From CAYUPI01 sp964446585 (GTDB lineage: Bacteria > Verrucomicrobiota > Verrucomicrobiia > Limisphaerales > UBA8199), in contig CAYUPI010000013.1 in assembly GCA_964446585.1 (NCBI GenBank), positions 62,001 to 126,000 of the forward strand: 64,000 bases of DNA, given 5' to 3'. This document shows positions 57,450-64,000 of this stretch, one piece after another. Position 1 is the first letter of the stretch, and each line of letters begins with the position of its first letter. The notes under the pieces are model-generated. The model was not told the origin of the DNA. It searched no databases and saw only the letters and a list, made by a program, of their open reading frames with translations. A program made the position numbers and the translations under genes.

Positions 57450-59036
57450 TCAGGGGAAACGCGCGCGGTAAAACTTTCGCGGAGAGAGATGGGCCGTCAC
57501 GTCTGTGAAGACGATCGCGCCCAGCAGGTTGGTCGTGACTCCCAACTCGCTCCAGCTCGCAAGGTCCGTCGAGGCAAGAACAGAGTAAGCGCCAGGCGGC
57601 CCGGTGATGGCAAACTGGAACTCTCCTATTGGCTGTCGCAACCGGATGAGCTGAACCGTCAGCGGGTAGGTGAACACGGAAACACCTTGGCTCGGCAAAG
57701 AGTCGATTGTTGTCAAATTCACGCTCAAATTCGTCGAGGCCGCCAGCGGTTCGGATACAACGAGGGTGGTAAGCGGATTGGAGAGGAAGCTAAGCGAGAC
57801 CAGGTTTGTCAGGTCGGGAGGCAAGCTCAGGATCGTCAGTTGATTGCTTTGGAGAAAAAGCCCACTCAAGTTGCGCAGGCCCAAGGGTAAGGTGAGGCTG
57901 GTGAGTTGATTCCCGCCCAGGAGTAGCGACTGCAAATGAATCAGATCAGGGGGCAACACAAGGTTAGTGAGCGAATTGCTGCTAAGGCTGAGGAAGGCCA
58001 AATTGGTCAGGCCCGCAGGCAAGGTGAGGCTGGTGAGTTGATTCTCCGAAAGGCGGAGTGTGGTCAGATGACCTAGACCCGCCGGCAATGTGATGTTCGT
58101 GAGTGGATTTTTGCTGAGGTCGAAATAGCTTAATCCTGTCAGCTCCGCAGGCAGGTTGAAGTTGGTGAATTGGTTGGCGCGGAGGTGGAGAAAGCCCAGG
58201 CGGTTTAGGTTCGACGGGAAACTGAGGCTGCTCAATTGATTGAAATCGAGGTCAAGCTCGATCAAGTTCCGCAGATCCGCAGGCAAGGCCAGGCTCGTGA
58301 GTTGATTGAAGAAGAGGTTGAGCTCGATTAGGTTCGCCATGCCGGCGGGCAGGGTGAAGCTGGTGAGTAGATTCTGAGATAGGTTAAGGTCGGTCATACC
58401 TGACAGCCCCGGCGGGAACAGGACGTTGGTCAGCGGATTCCCCGCGAAATAGAACGTGCTCAGATTGGTTAGTCCGGCCGGAAGGGAAAAACTGGTGAAT
58501 GAATTAAAGCCGAGGTCGAGATCAACCAGGCTGGTCAGGTTCGAAAGCGAATTGAAACTGGCGAGTTGATTGTTCTCGAGGTCCAGGCTTTTCAACGCGG
58601 TCAGTCCCGCCGGCAAGGCCAAGTTAGTGAATCCATCGGATTCGAGAGTGAGCGTAGTCAGATTCGTCAGTCCTTCCGGTAAAGCAAAGCCGGCCAGCGG
58701 GTTGATACTAACGTCGAGCGTGTTGAGTTTCGTCAACTCGCTGGGAAGGGAAAAGTTGGTGAGGCGGTTGATCTGGAGATCAAGGGAGACCAGATTACGA
58801 GCGGCTTCCAGCCCAACGATGCTTTTCACGTTGCGATGGCTGGCGTCCAGGTTTGTCAAACTGAGCAGGTCTTGCTCGGTCAACGGGTCGAAAGGTTTTT
58901 GTAGCGCCGCGCGAATGGCGGCGTTCAGGCCGGGGTCGGGGATCGACACTTCCTGGGCCAGGGCCGAGGCCGTGACGCCAGTTAGTATCAACAGGACCAG
59001 CCGACTGGGACTGAAGCGTTGAAGAATGGTTCGCAT
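57450..59036 (-). CDS. Secreted leucine-rich repeat protein (larger of a tandem pair)
   Basis: 528 residues. Signal peptide SRLVLLILTGVTASALAQ, then a short cap (VSIPDPGLNAAIRAALQKPF). About 16 leucine-rich repeats of 23 residues follow, with the consensus LTNLxxLxLxxNxLTxFxLP (for example LTSLVDLDLGFNSFTSFSLP), followed by QLIRLRQPIGEFQFAITGPP and the C-terminal module GAYSVLASTDLASWSELGVT ... RKFYRARFP. It is probably exported and binds proteins or glycans. The next gene upstream is a paralogue with about half as many repeats, pointing to duplication and repeat loss or gain. Confidence 0.88.
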   Translation of the reverse strand: MRTILQRFSPSRLVLLILTGVTASALAQEVSIPDPGLNAAIRAALQKPFDPLTEQDLLSLTNLDASHRNVKSIVGLEAARNLVSLDLQINRLTNFSLPSELTKLNTLDVSINPLAGFALPEGLTNLTTLTLESDGFTNLALPAGLTALKSLDLENNQLASFNSLSNLTSLVDLDLGFNSFTSFSLPAGLTNLSTFYFAGNPLTNVLFPPGLSGMTDLNLSQNLLTSFTLPAGMANLIELNLFFNQLTSLALPADLRNLIELDLDFNQLSSLSFPSNLNRLGFLHLRANQFTNFNLPAELTGLSYFDLSKNPLTNITLPAGLGHLTTLRLSENQLTSLTLPAGLTNLAFLSLSSNSLTNLVLPPDLIHLQSLLLGGNQLTSLTLPLGLRNLSGLFLQSNQLTILSLPPDLTNLVSLSFLSNPLTTLVVSEPLAASTNLSVNLTTIDSLPSQGVSVFTYPLTVQLIRLRQPIGEFQFAITGPPGAYSVLASTDLASWSELGVTTNLLGAIVFTDVTAHLSPRKFYRARFP

Positions 59037-59079
59037 GATTCTGTTACGAGTCCGAAGGAGACAAGACCAGTGCGTGAAA

Positions 59080-60192
59080 TCAGAGAGAGCGCGCTCGATA
59101 AAACTTCTGCCGGGAAAAGGCAGCTTGAGGGTCAGCGAATCGGACTATGCCGGTCGTGTTCGTTACCGACGCTAACTCGGTCCACAGCGACAGGTTGGTT
59201 GAACTCATGACTTGATAGAGGCCTGGTGGCCCTGTCAGAACAAACTCAAAGCCTCCTGCCGTCGAGCGAGGCACGATCAATTGAATCCCGAGGGGGTAAG
59301 AAAAAACGGGTACGTTTTGATTCCGCAATTGTGCCACCGAATCGGCAAGATTTCCGGCAGCCAAGGCATCGGACAACACCAGAGCGTCGAGTGGGTTTCC
59401 ATCGACGAACAGCTCGGTCAGGGCGCTCATATCCGGAGGCAGTGTGAGGTTGGACAACTGATTCGACTGAACCACGAGCACGAACAGGTTCGTGAGACCG
59501 GAAGGAAGCGCGAGGTTCGCGAATTGATTGTTTCCCAGATCCAGCACGGTCAAATCGCTCAGATCCGCTGGCAGGCTCAGATTGGTCAGTTGATTGAAGA
59601 AGAGGGCAAGCGACATCAGGTTCGTCAGGCCTTTGGGCAAGATAAAACTGGTGAGAAGGTTCTCGCCGAGGTCGAGACCGATCAAACCTGTCTGGTCCGA
59701 AGGCAAGGTAAAGGTGGCGAGTTGGTTATTACCCAGGTCAAGCTTCCTGAGCGCGGTTAGGCCGGCCGGCAAATTGAAGTTCGTGAGGAGGTTGGCCTGG
59801 AGAATCAGCGTGTTCAATTTCGTCAGGCCGCTCGGAATGGCGACGTTGGCAAGGGAGTTAACACTGAGATCCAGATAGGTGAGGTTCGTAAGCGGGCTCG
59901 CCAGGGAGAAGTTGGTGAGCTGATTTTTGTCGAGGAAGAGCGTGGCCAAGTTTTGAGCCGCTTCCAACCCCTCCACACTGCTGATGTTCCGGCAGCAGGC
60001 GTTCAAGTTTGTCAAACTGAGAAGGTCCTGCTGGGTCAAGGGCCCATTCGGTTTTTGCAAGGTCTGGCGGATGGCGGCGTTGAGTTCAGGATCCGGAACA
60101 GAGACGGTCTGGGCGAGGGCCGAGGCCGGGACACTGCTTAGAACCACCAGGGTCAGAAGCAGCCTTTGGGTCGAGTGAGAAATGGTCTTCAA
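59080..60192 (-). CDS. Secreted leucine-rich repeat protein (smaller paralogue)
   Basis: 370 residues. Signal peptide RLLLTLVVLSSVPASALAQ, cap VSVPDPELNAAIRQTLQKPN, LNACCRNISSVEGLEAAQNL, then about nine 23-residue LRRs (LTKLNTLILQANLLTNFNLP and similar) and the same C-terminal module (GLYQVMSSTNLSLWTELASV ... QKFYRARSL). It lies 43 bp upstream of the larger paralogue in the same direction. The high identity of caps and tails shows a tandem duplication. Confidence 0.87.
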   Translation of the reverse strand: MKTISHSTQRLLLTLVVLSSVPASALAQTVSVPDPELNAAIRQTLQKPNGPLTQQDLLSLTNLNACCRNISSVEGLEAAQNLATLFLDKNQLTNFSLASPLTNLTYLDLSVNSLANVAIPSGLTKLNTLILQANLLTNFNLPAGLTALRKLDLGNNQLATFTLPSDQTGLIGLDLGENLLTSFILPKGLTNLMSLALFFNQLTNLSLPADLSDLTVLDLGNNQFANLALPSGLTNLFVLVVQSNQLSNLTLPPDMSALTELFVDGNPLDALVLSDALAAGNLADSVAQLRNQNVPVFSYPLGIQLIVPRSTAGGFEFVLTGPPGLYQVMSSTNLSLWTELASVTNTTGIVRFADPQAAFSRQKFYRARSL

Positions 60193-60212
60193 GGTATTAG
60201 GAAAGTGTGTGA

Positions 60213-60521
60213 CTACCGATGTTGAGGCGCTATGGCTTCGATGGCTGAAGCGAATCGCGCGTGTGCAGCCAAATCCACCGGACGATGTCGGATCCGGGCG
60301 CTGGCGGCGTCATTCCCGAGATAGTTGCCATCCTTCCAATTTTTCGCAGGTCGAACCGGTCGAGGAGTGAAACCTCCACCACAATTCGGGCAAACGTTCA
60401 GGAGCATCGTCTCGACGCAGGATGCGCAGAAAGTGCATTCATAGCTGCAGATGCGGGCCTCGAGCGAATCAGGCGGCAGCGGTTTGTTGCAGTGCTCACA
60501 GGTCGGTCTGAGTTCGAGCAT
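60213..60521 (-). CDS. DUF1272 zinc-ribbon protein
   Basis: 102 residues. LELRPTCEHCNKPLPPDSLE, RICSYECTFCASCVETMLLN and VCPNCGGGFTPRPVRP form the DUF1272 cysteine-rich fold, with eight Cys in CxxC pairs likely binding two zinc ions. The last 45 residues (ASARIRHRPVDLAAHARFAS) are an extension common in the family. Function unknown. It lies 3 nt after the carboxymuconolactone decarboxylase-like gene, so the two are cotranscribed. Confidence 0.9.
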   Translation of the reverse strand: MLELRPTCEHCNKPLPPDSLEARICSYECTFCASCVETMLLNVCPNCGGGFTPRPVRPAKNWKDGNYLGNDAASARIRHRPVDLAAHARFASAIEAIAPQHR

Positions 60522-60524
60522 AAG

Positions 60525-60833
60525 TCAATCGTTCGACAGAGCATGGGTTGCGTATGTGACTGCCCCTCCTGCCCGCACCGCGGCGGCGACCATCGCGGCT
60601 TCGACAATCTCAGCCTCAGTTACGCCCGCACGGCGCGCGTTGCTGCTGTGAACATCAATGCAGTAAGGGCATTGAGTCGTGAGGGCAACGGCGACGGCAA
60701 TCAGCTCTTTGTATTTCACGGGTATTGCGCCATCGGCCACGGCCGCTTTGTCGAATGCCCAAAAGGCTTTCATCAGGTTGGGCGCGAGAGCGTCCATTTT
60801 CTTCAGCCTGGCCAGGTTTGCTTTGTTATACAT
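60525..60833 (-). CDS. Carboxymuconolactone decarboxylase-like (AhpD-type) protein
   Basis: 102 residues from the ATG at 60833 (MYNKANLARLKKMDALAPNL). The AhpD-like core is KELIAVAVALTTQCPYCIDV, HSSNARRAGVTEAEIVEAAM, with the CxxC redox pair (CPYC), the preceding Glu and the following His. Such proteins are small alkylhydroperoxidase-like enzymes or related decarboxylases; the CxxC pair favours the peroxidase-type role. It forms a two-gene unit with the DUF1272 gene. Confidence 0.9.
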   Translation of the reverse strand: MYNKANLARLKKMDALAPNLMKAFWAFDKAAVADGAIPVKYKELIAVAVALTTQCPYCIDVHSSNARRAGVTEAEIVEAAMVAAAVRAGGAVTYATHALSND

Positions 60834-60913
60834 AAGTAGATCGTGGTGAGCAGGAGGCCGGCGATTCTCCCCGGTCGAGGCCGTGGAGTCTCGACCGGGG
60901 TCATCCATAGGAC

Positions 60914-61492
60914 TCAGTCGTTCGTGTTGCGGTAGAAGAAGTAATCCGCCATGTAGGGAACGCGAGCTACCTGGCCGACCGATGTTCCGGGTGTCGCGGG
61001 CGCTTTGCCGCCGACCGTGTTCACGCGCTGGATGAAAGTCGTGTCAGCAAAGATGCCGGGACCCTCTGGTGTCACCGCCTGAAGTTTCAGCCAGGGGATG
61101 GCGTTCGTGTCCACAGTAATGCGGGGCGGGATTACCGTTCCCACCACTTTGCTTCCACTATTGCTCTCCCACGTTGGACCGGCGAAATGAATCGCGACGA
61201 CGTTGCCATCGGCGTCGAAGAGCGTTGCCTCGGGTACGGGGCCTGTCCAACTGGAGCCATTCCACGTGTAGATCTGCACGCCGATCCCGAGGCCGTGAAA
61301 GTGAATCTTGTTGGTGGAGGTGTCCACTGCGATCTGCTCCGGAACCTCAGGAGCGCGATTATCGTTGCCTGTGCTCGCGGCCAAACTGGCCAGGCCCACG
61401 CTGAGCAGTAAAGCCAGTGCGCCGGCCTTGGTTCTATTTAGCGCTCTTGCTTCGTTTCGTTCGTCAGTCATAACTAGTTTCATACTCTTCAT
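60914..61492 (-). CDS. DUF3455 secreted protein
   Basis: 192 residues with an N-terminal signal-like segment (AGALALLLSVGLASLAAS) after a short basic start. VPEQIAVDTSTNKIHFHGLG, GVQIYTWNGSSWTGPVPEAT, LFDADGNVVAIHFAGPTWES and VPYMADYFFYRNTN match DUF3455, a family of secreted proteins in bacteria and fungi without known function. Its N-terminus resembles that of the next gene upstream (TDERNEARAL versus TIERNETTTN), so the two may share an ancestral 5' region. Confidence 0.85.
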   Translation of the reverse strand: MKSMKLVMTDERNEARALNRTKAGALALLLSVGLASLAASTGNDNRAPEVPEQIAVDTSTNKIHFHGLGIGVQIYTWNGSSWTGPVPEATLFDADGNVVAIHFAGPTWESNSGSKVVGTVIPPRITVDTNAIPWLKLQAVTPEGPGIFADTTFIQRVNTVGGKAPATPGTSVGQVARVPYMADYFFYRNTND

Positions 61493-61646
61493 ATTTGTTT
61501 CCGCGTTTCTGACTTGTGCGCTGGATTGTTTCGTCCTGCAGGCGCTCCAGTTGCTTCTTGGCTCATCACAAATCAGTTTCGAATTTGCATAGATGTGAGA
61601 ATTCGGGAGAAAAACAGTTCCAGGAATTCTCTCGCCCGGCGCAAGC

Positions 61647-62765
61647 TTACTTGCCGTTCGAACCGCAGTTTGACTCGGCTGCTTGCGCTACGATTGCCTC
61701 CGCCTGGTCCTCGCTGATCACACCCTGCGCCAGGAAGGCCTCAGCCGCCTGCGCGACGGCGGAGACGTACTGACCATGATTCTTCCAGGTGCCGCCTGAA
61801 GCTGGACCACTACACGGAGCGATCTGGTCGATGCTACAGCCGTTCGCGTCCACAATCGCGCCGGTGGCCGTGCCCGGACATTGATCCACAGAGTCTGCGA
61901 CGCCGTCCCCGTCAGCGTCGGTTTCGCCGGACAGCGAAAACGCGGCGTTAAACGGTCCCTGGCCCGTGATGTCGGTCCCGATGCGCAACCAGTCGGGTGC
62001 GAGGGCGTCATTGCGAATCCAGGTTTGCAGGTCGGGCATGAAGGGAGTGCCGGGAGCGACAATCGGCCGTGGGGCGGAGAGCCACAGAAAATCCCCGCTG
62101 CTCAGTGCAACCTCTGGCCGGAAAAAATAATGGTCGGCGGGAAGCGAGATCGGCGGATTGAAAGTCACTGTGATTGATACCTCTTCGCCCGTGACGGGGC
62201 CTTCGCCATTGGTTCGTTCGTTGGGATGCTTGTTAATCCCGTTCACGACGGAGTTTGACGCGACAAAGCTCGAGTTTAGGATCGAGGCGGCTAACGTCAG
62301 GCTGCCGTCGGCGCTGTCGCGCGTGGCCGATTCGATTTCGACGTCGGCGGGCGAGTTTGTCCGGTTCGGCACGTTGCCCGAAGGCGGAAACACGGAATCT
62401 CGCGGGAACACGTGATAGATTTCGACTTCAACGCCGGTGATGCTGCTGAGCGCGGCGCCTGCTGGCAGCAAGCCGGTGAATGTTGCCTGTTTGATGACCA
62501 CCGGCTGCGTCAAGACGAAATCGTCGGCGGTTTCGGTCTGGAGTTTGTTTGGACCGACTGGACGCGAGAGTGTGGCCATTTTCCCATCGGGGTTCCCGGT
62601 GGAGAAAAAGAAGGAAGCCGCCGAGGCCTGGCCGACCAACAGCAGCAGAGCCAGAGCACAACTGGCGGATTTTTTGGCGCAAATCGCCATCCATCCAAAC
62701 CGCCCCAGGTTGCGTAATGTGAGAAGTTCATGATTCGTTGTCGTTTCGTTTCGTTCAATCGTCAT
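61647..62765 (-). CDS. Secreted protein with thrombospondin type 3-like repeat
   Basis: 372 residues from the ATG at 62765 (MTIERNETTTNHELL). The signal segment ASCALALLLLVGQASAAS is followed by a strand-rich domain (FFFSTGNPDGKMATLSRPVG, LQTETADDFVLTQPVVIKQA, VSITVTFNPPISLPADHYFF). At the C-terminus there is a calcium-binding unit ETDADGDGVADSVDQCPGTA with the usual TGAIVDANGCSIDQIAPC end, and a short helical tail with two Cys. It is probably extracellular or envelope-bound. Function unknown. Confidence 0.82.
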   Translation of the reverse strand: MTIERNETTTNHELLTLRNLGRFGWMAICAKKSASCALALLLLVGQASAASFFFSTGNPDGKMATLSRPVGPNKLQTETADDFVLTQPVVIKQATFTGLLPAGAALSSITGVEVEIYHVFPRDSVFPPSGNVPNRTNSPADVEIESATRDSADGSLTLAASILNSSFVASNSVVNGINKHPNERTNGEGPVTGEEVSITVTFNPPISLPADHYFFRPEVALSSGDFLWLSAPRPIVAPGTPFMPDLQTWIRNDALAPDWLRIGTDITGQGPFNAAFSLSGETDADGDGVADSVDQCPGTATGAIVDANGCSIDQIAPCSGPASGGTWKNHGQYVSAVAQAAEAFLAQGVISEDQAEAIVAQAAESNCGSNGK

Positions 62766-62978
62766 AACAGTTTTCGTTTTTGTTTTGCGCCTCTGACTGG
62801 AGCGACGCGTTGGCGGCACTCCGCACAAATCAGACTCGCGTTTGCGTGGGTGGGACGCTCGGCAGCGGAAAACAGTTCCAAAGAATGGCGTGACCGGACT
62901 ACTCCTTTCGGACAGGTCCGTCGCGGCGGAGTTCACCAAGGCGGCTAGTGCCTTGAGCGAAAGCCACTCAGTCTTGAC

Positions 62979-63731
62979 TCATCGGCGACCTACGCGGAGC
63001 GACAGCGGCCATACGACAAGCCGAGGCGAGTTCGCGTCGCCCCACACGCGCGACAGTTCTGCCGACAGCGGCTCAAGAGGATTTCGGCCAGTGGCTTTGA
63101 TGTAGCGGTTTGTGGCTGACCAGGTACTGAAGTAGCCGAGTAACTGGTCGAGCGTCCAGCGGGCTTCCAGGCGAAGCGTTGGCGCTGTGATTTCAGCGAA
63201 TGGAAACGGAATGGTGCGGTAGCCTTCTTCAACCAGTCTTCGCTCCGGCGGCCAGTAAGGGCCGACGATGTCTGAATAATACTCCTGCACGAGTTGGTTG
63301 ACAGTGTCGCCTTCCACTTCGTCCACTCCGTAAGCCCAGGTAGCGAGCGCGCCTGCCGGGCTTAGCACTCGCTTGGCTTCGCCGTAAAAGCGCTCCAGGT
63401 CGAACCAGTGCAACGCCTGCGCGACCGTGATAAGCGCGACAGATGCATCCGGCAGCCCGCTCTGCTCGGCGGGCGCAATGCGGTATTCCACATTCGGGCG
63501 CGACGGGGCGGATGCGATTTGCTCGCCGCTGGCATCCGTGGCGACGACTCGGTCGAAGCGCGCTGCGAGGTCGAGGGTAGCCTGGCCGTTTCCGCAGGCG
63601 CAGTCCCAAACCGGCGAACTTCGCGGGACAAGTGTCGCCAGGTAATCGAAGAGCGCCGCGGGATAATGCGGGCGGAAATCCGCGTAGCTCTGCGCGACCT
63701 CGGAGAAGTGATCGTGGAAGGGCCGGCTCAT
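62979..63731 (-). CDS. Class I SAM-dependent methyltransferase
   Basis: 250 residues from the ATG at 63731 (MSRPFHDHFSEVAQSYADFR). Motif I WDCACGNGQATLDLA lies near residue 44, followed by VVATDASGEQIASA, VEYRIAPAEQSGLPDASVAL and ITVAQALHWFDLERFYGEAK, the pattern of methyltransferase family 11 small-molecule enzymes. It ends with a C-terminal helical part. The substrate is unknown. The start overlaps the cupin stop by 4 nt, so the two are translationally coupled. Confidence 0.9.
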   Translation of the reverse strand: MSRPFHDHFSEVAQSYADFRPHYPAALFDYLATLVPRSSPVWDCACGNGQATLDLAARFDRVVATDASGEQIASAPSRPNVEYRIAPAEQSGLPDASVALITVAQALHWFDLERFYGEAKRVLSPAGALATWAYGVDEVEGDTVNQLVQEYYSDIVGPYWPPERRLVEEGYRTIPFPFAEITAPTLRLEARWTLDQLLGYFSTWSATNRYIKATGRNPLEPLSAELSRVWGDANSPRLVVWPLSLRVGRR

Positions 63732-64000
63732 GCGTCCCGACGGACCGTCTCCGGCGAAAACGCTGGCAGACAGATGGCGATGTATTCCGCGCCGTCGGGA
63801 TGGGGCGTACTGTATTGCACCCATTCACCCGCGTGCGCGATGACGGCCTGGCCGGTGGCGACATCGACGGCGCCGTCGTGGTGCGTTACACGAAGCGCGC
63901 CTTTCAGCACGACGGTGAATTCGTCGAACTCCGGCGTCTGTCCCGGTTCGGTCCATCCATTTGGGCTTCGCATATGCGCGATGCTGAGTCGCGATTCATG
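63728..64000 (-). CDS. Cupin domain protein (N-terminus beyond window)
   Basis: The frame stays open to base 64000 (upstream residues read HESRLSIAH before MRSPNGWTEPGQ), so the gene continues out of the window. NGWTEPGQTPEFDEFTVVLK, GALRVTHHDGAVDVATGQAV and IAHAGEWVQYSTPHPDGAEY form a single beta-barrel cupin with the two conserved blocks. The metal ligands of block 1 are only partly recognisable. It overlaps the methyltransferase start and probably shares its pathway. Confidence 0.8.
   Translation of the reverse strand, partial: HESRLSIAHMRSPNGWTEPGQTPEFDEFTVVLKGALRVTHHDGAVDVATGQAVIAHAGEWVQYSTPHPDGAEYIAICLPAFSPETVRRDA

Noticed and set aside
57450..60192. Regularly spaced repeats that could suggest a CRISPR-like array
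   Set aside because: The 69-bp periodicity is the DNA of 23-residue leucine-rich repeats within two long open frames.

Overview
The window looks like chromosomal DNA of a Verrucomicrobiota bacterium (Pedosphaera/Limisphaera-like), inferred from gene content: YXWGXW lipoprotein, LamG plus RHS secreted pair, a Tat-signal protein, DUF3455 and thrombospondin type 3 secreted proteins, LRR proteins with an FYRA C-terminal module, REPIN-like repeats with a RAYT transposase, and heptanucleotide tandem repeats inside and outside genes. No rRNA is present, so this assignment is not proven.

Layout. (1) 1-14.4 kb is core chromosome: vanZ-like and comEC (minus, cut by the left edge), a RAYT transposase framed by a 29-bp inverted repeat, a DUF3631 helicase-like ATPase, pdxJ-acpS (ATGA overlap), a large anchored protein, miaE, a two-gene split form of the fused isobutyryl-CoA mutase IcmF, a YXWGXW lipoprotein and tRNA-Gly(GCC). 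(2) 14,458-48,100 is an integrated mobile element. The last 30 bp of the tRNA are repeated exactly at 48,071-48,100, just beyond a tyrosine integrase. (3) 48.1-64 kb is core or old accessory chromosome: DUF2513, secreted proteins, a Phd-like antitoxin, a TlpA-like thioredoxin, a two-component cluster (receiver-PAS, PAS3-histidine kinase, single-domain receiver), two LRR proteins, DUF1272, a carboxymuconolactone decarboxylase-like protein, two secreted proteins, and a cupin plus SAM methyltransferase pair cut by the right edge.

The island carries an RHS toxin-like operon with translationally coupled downstream genes, a plasmid-style replication/regulation block (XRE, HTH_36 initiator-like gene, AT-rich repeat region, CHC2/TOPRIM primase, MerR-like coiled-coil protein), an orphan DNA methyltransferase, a RadC-like JAB protein, an AbiEii-type nucleotidyltransferase fused to extra C-terminal domains, a PemK-like toxin, a ClpP-class protease with a zinc ribbon, a secreted kelch/Ig/lipase protein, and a transfer-like module: replication-relaxation protein, a membrane protein with a VirB8/TcpC-like layout, a membrane coiled coil and a VirD4-like ATPase in one tight operon, plus a second VirD4-like ATPase elsewhere. 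No VirB4-type ATPase is visible, so the element is either mobilizable or uses an undescribed machinery.

The most unusual non-coding signal is a helically phased array of TTCSGAA units at exactly 10-bp spacing (13 units, 43,311-43,435) in front of the MerR-like/coiled-coil gene. It continues in phase inside that gene, and a smaller cluster lies upstream of the HTH_36 gene at 23,756. It is a good candidate centromere, iteron or operator for this element.
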